Below are positions 15,822 to 25,653 of a DNA stretch of 32,500 nt, piece by piece. A program made the translations under genes and the position numbers. Each line of letters starts with the position of its first letter. The first letter of the stretch is position 1. The stretch spans positions 1-32,500 of the forward strand of contig CAJNDS010002595.1 of assembly GCA_905221605.1 (NCBI GenBank), in the 5' to 3' direction. Under the pieces are notes generated by a model. The model did not search any database and was not told the origin of the DNA. It worked only from the letters and a program-made list of their open reading frames with translations. This DNA is from Symbiodinium natans. Its lineage: Eukaryota; Sar; Dinophyceae; Suessiales; Symbiodiniaceae.

Positions 15822-18800
15822 CGGCCACTACGGATGTTCGGCTCCGGGATGCGGGCTAGCCTTTGAGTCGCTGGTGCAGTACCACTTGCATCAGGCGGCC
15901 TGCCATGGCGCCTCTCTTCCGCCCAACCTGGGGATCAGCCCCTCCGCACCTCTTGACCCTTTTCGTCAGGACTGGCGGGGACGGCTGTTCCGCCGAGGAA
16001 AGGACGGTGGGTATGGGGAGGTGCCCATGCTCCGAGTGATTAGGTACCACAAAGCCAACGGGTACGATCACTCGAGAGTCCCGCTCCTGAGGCGAGGGGA
16101 CCGAATCCAGCTTGAGGATGGATCGCACCACATCTATGGTGGTAGCCATCCGCCGGGGTGGCTTCGCGACGACCCCGAGCTGGACCCCCTTGGTGCCCCA
16201 GAGGGAAGCCATGGAGGGTCCACGCCCAAGAGCGAGCCCACGGAGGAGGCCGTGCCAGAGCCTCCGCGGAAGGCCGCTCCGCGCGGGCGGGCCCTCGAGC
16301 CGCCGAAGGGCGACGTCCAGCGACGCCTGGCCGAGCGTCGCTCCAAGCGAGATTACTCGCCGGACCTGGTGACGCCTCTTGACGATCTCCATGCCAAGGA
16401 GATCGACTCCTTCTTCGCGGGCGACCCAGCCGCGGATAGCCTTGACGTCATTTTGATGCGCGCCGAGGTTCGCACTGAGTCCCACCTCAAGGTTGGCCGG
16501 GAGGAGGAAGAGCCCCTCAAGGAGGAACAGGAGGAGGAGGCTGAGGTCGTCAAGGACGAAGAGGTCTCGGTTGAGATGGAGGCTGCCACCGCGGATGAGG
16601 CGGACGAGGTCGCCCTCCCAGCCAACCGAGCCTACGTCGAAGGCCGCTTTTACCCCTACGGCAGCTGGCGGTGCTTCTTCTGCGAAGCCATTAACCCGGT
16701 GACCGAGGACCAGTGCCTCACCACGCACGCGGGCGGCCCGAATGCGGGCGCCCCGTGCGACGGCCGATGGATCAATGGGATCGACATCGGGTGGTGGGAG
16801 GTGGATCCCCAAACCGCGCCGGAGCAATGGCGGCGGAGGTTTTCTGCCGAAGAGCTTGAAGACCAACAAGCGCGGGCAGATGCCGCGAGGCTCCTCAGCG
16901 ATGAGGAACTCGCCGAAGCCCTCCAGGCGGCCGAGGAGGCGCAGGCGGCCGAGCGCGCCAAGAAGCGGGAGCGGCGCCAGGCGGAGAAGGCGGAGCGCGA
17001 TGATCACATCAGCGAAGCGCTCCGCATAGCAGGGTGGCAGTGCCCTAACTGCTATGAATGGAACCTTTCATTCAGGCAGCTGTGCTTTAGGTGCAGCACA
17101 CCCCTCCGCTTGGCAGAGGTCGTGTCCCGCGGGATCCCGGATCCGCGGCGCGGCGAACAGAGGGACTCGGGCTCCGAGAGCAGCCAAGATGAGCTGGAGT
17201 ACGAGATCCTTCTGGCCAATCGCGCGATGGATCAGGAAACGATCCAGCCTCTTCTTAGAAGCAAACACAAGAAGAGGGGCGGCAAGAGACGTCGCGAGGA
17301 GGCGACGCACGGCAAGGGCCGCGACCCGTGGGGTGCTTGGGCAGACGCCCGTGGCAAGGGCCAGGGCAAGCCGAAGGGCAGAGGCAGGTCCGATGCCAAG
17401 GGCAAGCCCAAGGGGAGGGGCAAGTACGCCTGGGGCGCTTTCGCCGCGGGCATTGTTGCCGCGCTCCAACCCCGCCCAAGCACAAGCTGGGTCCCAGCTT
17501 TCCCGTGCGGGTCGGCCCGACCGCCGCCGAGTGTTCCGCTTCCGCCGCGGACCCCCTTTTTCCTGGGTCGCGGGCTCCTCAATCGGTTGATGCACGCCCT
17601 CAACGGGAACATCAACGGCTGGTGGGGCCTGGCGGCTGCAGCGTCGGCGGCGATTGCCTTGCAGTTGCACCGCGGGGTCGTGCATGTTGTCGAGGACTCC
17701 ATGCACGCGGTTGCAACGGTTTCGGCCGACGTTGTTGAGGAAATCGGCCATGGGGCCAGGCGGACCGTGTGGGTCGCCGGAACAGCCATCACTCTGGTAG
17801 TAGTGATCTTGTGCGGTGCTGTTCTGTGGTACGTGAGTCGTGCCGTTGCCAATCGCATTGCGCATTTGCGACATGGCAACACCGCGGCCCCTGAGGCGCG
17901 GCTGTCTCAGCTCCTTGGCTCCGAAGCGACGTTTGAAGTCGCGAGCACCAAGAAAGGGGTGACCCATAAGGTTTGGGTGCATCTCAAGGAGGAGACAGCT
18001 GCCTGTGGCTGTCGTGCTTACCTGGCAGAAGGACGCTGCGGGCATTGCGATGCCGCAATGGACACCGCTCGTTCCTTAGGGTTTTTGCACGCGGCCCAGC
18101 GAGGCGCGGGTCCTGCGCTCACAGACTCCATTCGGAGTACCGCCTCCGATGCCCTAGCTAAGGGTAAGGTGGTGTTGGGTTTGGGGAACAGTGAAGGGTG
18201 TTTCTCCCAACTCGCGGCCAAGAGCCGAGGGCTCTCCTGCTTTCAGGGGCTCGCGGGTCGTGACCTGGCCGCGGCCCCAGCAGATGGAGCGAGCGCAGCC
18301 CACGCACATTCCGGCTCCGTGCAACGTGCCGCCACTGCCACTGTGGCGCGCACGCCAGGCCGGAGGAACAAGGGCCCAGCCCCCGCTAGGAGTTCTCCAG
18401 TCAAAGAAGCAGAATTCCTTGCGGGCGGGCCATACATTCAGGCCGCCCAAACGCTGCTTGGGTCAGGAGCAGCAGAGGATGTGATCTACATCCGGGCTTA
18501 CAGCTTAGATTGCCCATCCTGCATCGAGGCAATCGAAGCGTCGCTTGGCAAGGGCGCAAGCGTTCGGATTGTCGCCGACATGGGACAATGCCACCGCACC
18601 AAGCTTCAGTGGCAAGCGTTGAAACGCTTGGCGGCTGCAGGTGCCGAGGTGAAGGTGGGTTGCGGCACATCCTTGCGCGACGCCTATGCTCGCGACGGCC
18701 GCGGGGCTAAGGTAGGCACCGGGATTCAAGGGCTGCACCATGCCAAGGCCCTTTGCCTACTGCGGCCTGACGGCGCGGTGGTGCTGATTGGGAGCCTCAA

Positions 18801-19029
18801 TTTTACCACAAGCAGCAAGGCCAATGCGGAGGCAGGGCTTAAGCTTGAGGTCCCCAAGACGCACCCTGTCGCGCAGTCCTACGTCGAGGAATTCCAGAGG
18901 GTGTCGGCCGAGGCATTCTCCCTCGATGAGGCGGTTGCAAAGCGCCCTCAGTTGGAGCGAGCCAGTAGCTCCAACGTTGCTGGCAACGCCACTCGTGCCC
19001 CCAACACTGCTCCGCAGGGTATCGAGTAG
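15754..19029 (+). CDS. Zinc-finger / membrane / SWIM / PLD-nuclease-like accessory protein
   Basis: 1091 residues from the first in-frame ATG; the frame is open upstream to 15670. Order: C2H2 finger C28-C33-H46-H51; Glu-rich region; RanBP2-like finger W305-C307-C310-N314-C321; long charged helix; canonical RanBP2 finger W428-C430-C433-N437-C444-C447; Gly/Lys/Arg-rich nucleic-acid-binding-like tract ~524-566; hydrophobic helices, the strongest a membrane segment at ~671-694; SWIM finger C751-x-C753-x8-C762-x-H764; and a C-terminal PLD-like domain with H996-x-K998, D1006 and GSLN 1013-1016. A single HKD motif, as in Nuc/Zucchini-type enzymes, would act as a dimer and cleave phosphodiester bonds in nucleic acid or lipid. 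It sits where env-like genes lie in other LTR elements, but has no env features. The role in transposition is unknown. Confidence 0.75.
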   Translation: MVRTPPGLRGRALPPGLREANADGHYGCSAPGCGLAFESLVQYHLHQAACHGASLPPNLGISPSAPLDPFRQDWRGRLFRRGKDGGYGEVPMLRVIRYHKANGYDHSRVPLLRRGDRIQLEDGSHHIYGGSHPPGWLRDDPELDPLGAPEGSHGGSTPKSEPTEEAVPEPPRKAAPRGRALEPPKGDVQRRLAERRSKRDYSPDLVTPLDDLHAKEIDSFFAGDPAADSLDVILMRAEVRTESHLKVGREEEEPLKEEQEEEAEVVKDEEVSVEMEAATADEADEVALPANRAYVEGRFYPYGSWRCFFCEAINPVTEDQCLTTHAGGPNAGAPCDGRWINGIDIGWWEVDPQTAPEQWRRRFSAEELEDQQARADAARLLSDEELAEALQAAEEAQAAERAKKRERRQAEKAERDDHISEALRIAGWQCPNCYEWNLSFRQLCFRCSTPLRLAEVVSRGIPDPRRGEQRDSGSESSQDELEYEILLANRAMDQETIQPLLRSKHKKRGGKRRREEATHGKGRDPWGAWADARGKGQGKPKGRGRSDAKGKPKGRGKYAWGAFAAGIVAALQPRPSTSWVPAFPCGSARPPPSVPLPPRTPFFLGRGLLNRLMHALNGNINGWWGLAAAASAAIALQLHRGVVHVVEDSMHAVATVSADVVEEIGHGARRTVWVAGTAITLVVVILCGAVLWYVSRAVANRIAHLRHGNTAAPEARLSQLLGSEATFEVASTKKGVTHKVWVHLKEETAACGCRAYLAEGRCGHCDAAMDTARSLGFLHAAQRGAGPALTDSIRSTASDALAKGKVVLGLGNSEGCFSQLAAKSRGLSCFQGLAGRDLAAAPADGASAAHAHSGSVQRAATATVARTPGRRNKGPAPARSSPVKEAEFLAGGPYIQAAQTLLGSGAAEDVIYIRAYSLDCPSCIEAIEASLGKGASVRIVADMGQCHRTKLQWQALKRLAAAGAEVKVGCGTSLRDAYARDGRGAKVGTGIQGLHHAKALCLLRPDGAVVLIGSLNFTTSSKANAEAGLKLEVPKTHPVAQSYVEEFQRVSAEAFSLDEAVAKRPQLERASSSNVAGNATRAPNTAPQGIE
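18253..18273 (+). other. Bulged GC hairpin inside the PLD-protein gene
   Basis: GCG, bulged G, GTC; loop GTGACCT; GGC, CGC. It falls in the linker between the SWIM and PLD domains and encodes AGRDLAA, similar to the ARDLGA encoded by the gag copy (same reading phase). Confidence 0.6.
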
Positions 19030-19248
19030 GCTGCGGCCAGTTGGCGCGGCGTGGTATGTATCCACGCATTATCAGAGCCGGCGTTGCAGCACGGCACGCT
19101 GCTTCGCTAACCTTTTGCACTTTCTTTTGTGTGACTGCGGGCGAAAAGCCGCGGCAGGTTGGAAGCCTGCCCATTTTGCATTCCCCGCACCTTTCTTCTC
19201 TGCCCTGCCTGTGGCCCCTCTTGTCGAGGGTGCTCTTTTGCAGGTGCT

Positions 19249-19269
19249 GCGGACCGTGTCCTGGTCGCG
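19249..19269 (+). other. Bulged GC hairpin, 3' UTR copy
   Basis: GCG, bulged G, ACC; loop GTGTCCT; GGT, CGC. The pair at 5/17 is A-T, completing all four Watson-Crick combinations across the family. Confidence 0.65.
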
Positions 19270-19308
19270 GCAGTGCGCTCGCCGAAGCGCGTGCGAGTTG
19301 CACTGGCT

Positions 19309-19328
19309 GCGGCACAAGCAATGTGCGC
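19309..19328 (+). other. Bulged GC hairpin variant, 3' UTR
   Basis: GCG, bulged G, CAC; loop AAGCAAT; GTG, CGC. Same stem plan but an unrelated loop, so either a diverged member or a chance match. Confidence 0.4.
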
Positions 19329-19710
19329 GGCGCTCGCTGAGTCCGGTAGCCCGTAGGGTAGTTCTGGATAGGTGAGTAGCCGTAGCCGTAGCTTAGGGCC
19401 GGTAGTGTGTACAGTGTACCATTTGTACCATAGCTTTGCACTAGCAGCACAAAGACCTGCCCAGTACTCTGGAGCCTCGCCTGCCTGCATAAAGGTGAGC
19501 GCTCGCGACTTGGGGTGGTTTAGGGTCGTAGAGGGCTGCTGTCGTCGTGCGTCCGTTTGGTAGTGCGGGCTGCCGCCCAAGCCGCATGCCAATGCTCATG
19601 ATGTGCGGGCTCTACCAGGGTCGCACGCGACACCCTCGCCCTACCCCATTTGCCGCGTTGCTGAAGTGCTTGACGCACTATGAGCTCTTGGTGAGCCGGA
19701 AGCCTCGGCT

Positions 19711-19720
19711 GAGGGGCGAA
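19711..19720 (+). promoter_or_regulatory. Polypurine tract
   Basis: GAGGGGCGAA lies directly against the TG of the 3' LTR. Nine of ten bases are purines. This is the expected place and composition for the plus-strand primer of reverse transcription. Confidence 0.7.
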
Positions 19721-20014
19721 TGTGAGCAGGTCAAAGCATGCATGGAGTGCTTGCTTAGTGCTAGTGCAGCGTGTTGTTTTCCCTTGCATGTGTAGTTTTG
19801 CAATTCGTAACAATGCCAATGTTTTGGCTCAAGTACCGAGCTTGTGCCTTTGAGCACGGTAGTTTCGTACAGTAGCTCTTAGGTTGCTGTGCGGTCCGAC
19901 CGGACGCACTCAGGCGTAGCTGCACAAGTGCTTGAACTCGCGAAGTCGTAAAACAGCGTGACCGGGCTGTGATTGCATTGGTTTAGTGCAAGTCCAGTGC
20001 TGGTCGACTTCACA
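19721..20014 (+). repeat. 3' LTR (294 bp)
   Basis: Same length as the 5' LTR and identical to it except for T at 19982. Ends CACA, followed by CTAT and the resumed TA tract. Confidence 0.95.
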
Positions 20015-20172
20015 CTATATATATACTATATATATACTATATATATACTATATATATATATATTATATATATATAACAAAAAATATATATAGTATATATA
20101 ATATATATAGTATATATATAATATGCAGTATATAATATATATATATATATATATAGTATATATAATATATAT
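20015..20172. repeat. (TA)n tract, right part of the split target
   Basis: CTATATATATA repeats continuing the microsatellite found at 2081-2847. It starts with CTAT, the right copy of the target duplication. Confidence 0.85.
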
Positions 20173-20239
20173 CCCTAATCCCCCAGTCCCAAACGATTCA
20201 GCCAGTGGGGCACGTGTATGTGAGCTCGGTGCGATAGTG

Positions 20240-20740
<501 letters not shown>

Positions 20741-20746
20741 AACCCT

Positions 20747-20975
20747 CCTCCTTCTCGGCCCGAAAAGGGGGGGAAAATCATGGATTTGAAAGGACGCTTT
20801 TGAGAACACAAGCCCCTTTCGCCGCATTCAACCAACACTTATTGGCAACCTAATCTTCTTTTGGCTAAAGGCTAAATTCCATTAAATTCCTGTTTCCAAC
20901 CCCTCCCTTTTCGAGCCGAGAAGGGGCGACGAGAAAAGAATAGGTATATCGGGCACTTTTGGGAACACAAGCTCT
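20747..20975. repeat. Diverged direct repeat, two ~70-bp copies
   Basis: Copy one at 20747-20815 and copy two at 20899-20975 share a CCCTCC block, a CTCGGCCCGA/CGAGCCGAGA foldback, GGGG, and the ending CTTTTGRGAACACAAGC. No coding function evident. Confidence 0.5.
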
Positions 20976-20995
20976 GAGCACATGAACACTTCAGA

Positions 20996-21160
20996 ATGTT
21001 CACGGGTAGCCCAATGCAAATGGCAGAACTCTCTGTCCAGTTGCATCACACTTGGTTCTTTCAAGACTTTATCGACCGTGTTCTTTCAAGATTTCATGGT
21101 GGTGATGGCGCTTCGTTTCAAGATGTCTTGGACAAGTTGCTTTCAAGGGGGTCAGTCTGA
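20996..21160 (+). CDS. Small hypothetical frame with repeated FQD motif
   Basis: 54 codons from ATG to TGA; the frame is open back to 20978, just after an AG that could be a splice acceptor. It contains two related segments, FQDFIDRVLSR and FQDVLDKLLSR, separated by FHGGDGAS. This amphipathic helix repeat looks more like protein than chance, so it may be the last exon or a fragment of a host gene. No family recognised. A shadow of simple repeats is the alternative. Confidence 0.25.
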   Translation: MFTGSPMQMAELSVQLHHTWFFQDFIDRVLSRFHGGDGASFQDVLDKLLSRGSV

Positions 21161-21513
21161 AATTTGATTGTGTCGAAACTATGGACCAGCTGCGCCCAAT
21201 ACCCCACATCTGAGAGACTCATGGTAAGAAAAACGGCATCTTAGATATGACATCCCCAAGCGCACAACAGAAAAATCTGACAAGCGATGCCGCCAAAATG
21301 TGCAGTCTCTCTCTCATTTTTTTGCAAGAGTCCGTTCGCAAGCAAGACTGCAAACTCGTGATGTGCACCATTCTGGCGCTTGCATCCCCGGAGCTACGTC
21401 TCCCAACGCCCTATTGTTGAAGCGGGGAAATGACAGGCTAACAGAAGCTGCAAAGCCACAAGATTTTCTATTGCTCTTTGATCTAATCTCGATAGGTCGT
21501 GAGCCGTCTTGGT

Positions 21514-22114
21514 CGCCACCGTCCCTCCGCCCACACCCCACCGTTCCAAATCCATCACAGCCGTTGCAGCCCCACTAGTCCATGCCCACTTGGCTTGAAG
21601 GCTCATGGCGCAGGCTTGAGCCTCTTGAGTGTGCAGAGTGTGCGACGTTACATGGCCATCCTTCCATGCGGGTATTGCAATCTCTCCGTGGGAAGCCTGA
21701 CTCGCCAGCATCGCACCACGCCGCCCGCCACACGCCCCCGCCCTCAGCCCTCAGACCCACTGGCCTGGAAGCCCGACTCTGCTCGAGCCCACCATTTTCT
21801 GCAGGCACGCGTGCGTGCACTTGTGCATGCAAAGCGCAATGCACAAGTGCACGCACGCGTGCCTGCAGAAAGTGGTGGGCTCGAGCAGAGTCGGGCTTCC
21901 AGGCCAGTGGGTCTGAGGGCTGAGGGCGGGGGCGTGTGGCGGGCGGCGTGGTGCGATGCTGGCGAGTCAGGCTTCCCACGGAGAGATTGCAATACCCGCA
22001 TGGAAGGATGGCCATGTAACGTCGCACACACTCAGCACACATGAGGCTCAAGCTTGCGCATGGGACTTCAAACCTCCATTGATGTCAAATCAATGGGGCG
22101 GAGGGACGGTGGCG
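21514..22114. repeat. Large palindrome (inverted repeat, ~190-bp near-perfect arms)
   Basis: Arms 21638-21828 and 21839-22029 are reverse complements over 191 bases with a single mismatch, separated by 10 bases. Less similar pairing continues outwards to the 19-base exact match 21514-21532 / 22096-22114. Open frames on both strands give nearly the same protein because of this symmetry and should not be called genes. It could form a cruciform in DNA or a long double-stranded RNA if transcribed. Confidence 0.95.
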
Positions 22115-23894
22115 TGGGCTTGGTCCAGGACCAGCAGGGCTTGCAATGGCTCAGGATTCGGTCAAGCAGGGTGGAGGTTTGACGGGAGGAAAGTCGGCTG
22201 TCAAACAAGTCTGGCTGCACTAACACCGCCGGCCTGGGCTGAACGGGAGGAGCGATGCAAGGCCACAGTGCTGGTGGATGGCACCACTAGCACCAAGGCC
22301 CAGCATCACTACACCTCCTGCAGCAGCCCGAACTGTAGTGTAAGCGCTACCAAACCTGTCGGACAGCCGGCCATCCCTGTCCTACAGCCCAATCTTTTGT
22401 AGAGCTACAATGAGCTACAAACGTTCCTGGATCTCGTGGCCTTGCGTGTTCCTACACCAAACCAGCCCTCGCACCTCACACATCATAGTGGACCGTCGGG
22501 TTGAAGGCCTGCAATTTAGGCGTAGGTCGAAGGCTTCAGTGTTAACGGGTTGTGGTTTGAGATGGGATGAAGGCTTTGTGGCATAGAGTGGGTTGATGTG
22601 GGTTGTCCATAGGGAAACGACATGATGAAACCACTTAAGATGCAGCCGATCTAACACTCTTGACAGTTCTCAGCCGCTTTTTCATGGCATGCAGAGTTTG
22701 CTATTTCTGCTCGTGTTGCACGAGCGCTGCGGCCAAGCCACATTGATGCTGAGCCATTCTGAGCAGCAGGTCAAGCGTCATCCTGGTCATCTTCGTCATC
22801 CTCTTCATCCTCCTCGTTGCCATCTCATCCTCAACAGTCTCGGCTTGTGAAAGTACAAAGCCATGTGATCAACTTCCAATGCGGCCAAGGTTCCCATTTG
22901 CACCCTGAACTTGTTCTTGCGATGCACCTGGCAATTGAGTATGGCAACCAGTGGCACAAAAAAATGAACAAATGCCAACAGCAATCGGTTAATGCCAAGG
23001 CTAGCTACAGTAGCATGTTTGTGACATTGGAAAAAGCATTCATGGCGATATTCGTAATATGCACAATCGTATGCAATCATCACAAGGCAAACAACAACAA
23101 GAAGAAGGTTAATTAATTTGTCCGGCTCCGGCAGCGGGCTTCAGAGGCTCCCACAAGGACCCCCCCCCCCCGCCCAATCCCCTTCTTGGCCTTCATTGGG
23201 CAAAAACAACAATAGTAGTTGTCATAGCAAGAGAAGCGCTCGACAACCCTGGTTCAGCCAGCCACCAATACAAACCTTTCTACTGGTTCTGACTGGTTTT
23301 CACGAACAGCCACGGCACAAGATCCTGTAAGAGAAGGCTGCCGCCCGCAGCTGTCAAACACCATTTACGCGCCAACGTACTTGGGAACCCAGATGCACGT
23401 CAAGTCAGGCAATGCCAGATGCCTCTGCACCCAAAAGGTGGCCACTGAGAAGCCATGGCTCACCTTGCAGTCGCAACACATTGCATTAAACAGCTTTCGA
23501 ACGAAGAAAATGAAAACTCAGATGTTTCAACCCATGGTCGCTGTACAAATGATGTCTGTCTAGCTCATGGACGGGCCAGGGTGCTCAAAGCTAGGCACCG
23601 GCAAACATGTAAAACATGATCATATGAGATCGTAGACAAGTATACGGCTGACAAGCTGCCAAGTGAAGAACTGTGTCACCAACACCGTACGCTAGTTCCC
23701 ATCCCCCTAAAGAAATCACTTAGCAATCACAGCTCCCGAGCTCTTAAAACTCGTGTCCAGCATCCAATGCCGCCAAAGCCCTTCCTACAGCATCCTGCTG
23801 GGGGATGAGTTTGCGGACTGATCTGCCTCGTGATATGGACCCCCCCTTAAGCTTGGGCTTGATGGGGGGTGGGGGAGGGGGAGATTGGCAACTG
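22115..23894. other. Intergenic region without recognised gene
   Basis: No frame with convincing protein character. Points noted: a GAT/GAA-type trinucleotide run at 22779-22820 (Glu/Asp-rich if read on the minus strand), a C12 run at 23161-23172, and a G-rich stretch near 23862-23881. Confidence 0.4.
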
Positions 23895-24323
23895 GATGAT
23901 AGCAGACGATATCAGATAATTCAATCAACACAGGCGCCTGCCAGTCACCCTACTAGTATGGAAAGCAGTGGAACAGGAATGTGCTCTCCGGATGGAAACG
24001 TTATCGCCGTTGTTCCCACTGAAGCTCAAGGTGCTGCATCCAAGCTACTAAGGCACAGCACGACCGAACTGGCACTTATCTGTGACCAAGTGACCAAGGC
24101 AAATCACGGTAAATCTATGGCCACACTGCCTGGAGGACGGGGCAGGGAACAGTTAATTCATGGAGCGGGGCTTGCTGTTGCAAGTGCAGTAAGGATTGTA
24201 AAGTTGTTGAATGCGTGAATTCAGTGAATAAGCCTAGCGCAGTGGCTGGACAAATTGCTTTCCTCACGCTTTCCTCTCAGCGCTGCGCAAGGTGTCCTTC
24301 AAACACTATTGCACGGCGAGAGC
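23895..24323. repeat. Diverged duplication, copy A
   Basis: Shares with 25270-25653 a series of blocks in the same order: GATAGCAGAC, CAGGCGCCTGCCAGTC, GCCGYTGTTCCCACTGA, GGAGCGGGGCTTGC, AGGATTGTAAAGTTG, CCTCAYKCTTTCCTCTCA and GTGTCCTTCAAACACT. The copies differ by many substitutions and indels. One frame ends in both copies with the peptide GAGLAV...RIVKLLNA and a stop, so a duplicated exon end is possible. Confidence 0.7.
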
Positions 24324-25269
24324 CTGCCTCTCCGGGGCCGAGTGGTAATTTATGGATTGCAAAGCTCCTCACAACACCATGCTATCCCGGAACTTCATCA
24401 GACATGACAAGTTCACGAAGAGGATGTGGTTACATACTGCATGTCGAGACATGACTCATTCTGCAGCTCAAGTCTAGCACGTAACTCCTTCATGATGAGA
24501 TTGTAGAAGACTTACCTTTGCAAGTTGCCATCTGATCGTCATGGGCATGTGATGTGCACCACTCCCGAAACTCAACAAGAAACTGAAGGCCTCCGACGTC
24601 CGGCTAGCTCCGTGGGAACGTCACCTGCCACCGTCCACACCCATGCGCTTGGAAGCTGGGTTCTTGAAAAGCAGAAGTATCGTCCTGAACGCTGTCACGA
24701 TGACTTGTTCCCTCGTTCATTCATGCACGCGATGGTTCATTCATTTAGCCAAAGGGGCTTCAAAATGCAGACTCTGCGGGTGAGACTGGCTTGATGCTTG
24801 TTTTCTGACGCTTCCCACTTGAAAGTCGTGGCGGGCAGCGGTTGAAATTCGAAATGTTGGGCTGTCGGTTCTATGCAGGCAGGTGTCTCAGGGCCCTCAA
24901 AGTCTTCAAACAACGAAGCTCGAGTTTGCAGTTGTCCTGTTCCTTTTCCGCAACGCCATTCGGGGATCAGACAAGCTTCTAAAGAACACAGTCTTCATTC
25001 CTGACAACCAAAACTTAACACTATACTGTGTGCAGCGCATTGCCTAGATTTGATGCTGACACGCCTGGAGCTTTTGATCCTGAGGCCTCTCGATCTGGTG
25101 CCAAGCACCGGGACCCGTCATGTTTCTTGCATTTGCCTAGGACAAGATTGTTATAATGCGTACGGAAGTCAGGTCGTAGACCCGAACATCAACATATTCT
25201 CATGACACCCCAAAACGACACCTGATTCCCATGCATAGATGAAGTTCGTGAACGCCTGCATGCCATATG
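24324..25269. other. Intergenic region between the duplicated copies
   Basis: Unique-looking sequence without a convincing frame, RNA gene or repeat. Confidence 0.35.
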
Positions 25270-25653
25270 GGTGATAGCAGACAATATCAGATGTTTCAAT
25301 CAATCAACGCAGGCGCCTGCCAGTCGTCTTACTAGTTACTGCATGTGTCCTGCGTGTGGTAATGTTATTGCCGCTGTTCCCACTGATATGTTATATAAAG
25401 GTGCTGCTACTCGTACATATCCAAGAAAATCTGTGGCCACCTTCCCAGCAGGGAACAGATGAAAACCAAAAAACAATTAGAGGAGCGGGGCTTGCCGTTG
25501 GATGTGCAGGAAGGATTGTAAAGTTGCTGAATGCCTGATGCAGTGAAGGAGCCTAGCACAGTGGCCGGACAAAATGCTTTCCTCACTCTTTCCTCTCAAC
25601 GCTGTCTGCGCAAGGTCCAGGTGTCCTTCAAACACTCTGTGCATGGCGAGACA
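25270..25653. repeat. Diverged duplication, copy B
   Basis: Second copy of the 23895-24323 segment, about 45 bases shorter and missing part of the middle. The frame ending RIVKLLNA-stop is kept at 25481-25538, with mostly third-position changes in its last codons. Confidence 0.7.

Larger units (their letters stand above)
19030..19710 (+). other. 3' untranslated region of the element with hairpins
   Basis: No convincing frame. It contains bulged GC hairpins at 19033-19047 (CCA/TGG with only a 2-base loop, apparently a deleted form of the leader repeat), 19249-19269 (ACC/GGT, loop GTGTCCT) and 19309-19328 (CAC/GTG, loop AAGCAAT). A plain stem GGCAGG...CCTGCC lies near 19153-19172. Probably the 3' untranslated part of the genomic RNA. 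Confidence 0.55.
2848..20014 (+). mobile_element. 17.2-kb Ty3/gypsy-type LTR retrotransposon with rearranged pol
   Basis: Complete element bounded by two 294-bp direct LTRs (TG...CA) that differ at one base, flanked by CTAT, with a purine-rich tract before the 3' LTR. Inside are Gag with two CCCH fingers, an aspartic-protease-like region, RT, RNase H and DD35E integrase, all of gypsy character (LVVDYR-type motif, HHCC finger spacing, RNase H next to RT-type connection). Extra frames encode an ART-fold protein and a PLD/SWIM/RanBP2-finger protein. At 17 kb it is much longer than the usual 5-10 kb of Ty3/gypsy elements. The RT gene is split and the pol modules are rotated. Near-identical LTRs mean a recent insertion, or recent LTR homogenisation, so most frame changes are unlikely to be age-related decay. 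Confidence 0.93.

Noticed and set aside
3326-19029. Many antisense and off-frame open frames of 60-380 codons inside the element
   Set aside because: They are shadows caused by high GC content opposite real coding sequence and show no domains.
21499-22402. Similar 150-180 codon frames on both strands
   Set aside because: The near-identical proteins on opposite strands are a by-product of the large palindrome.
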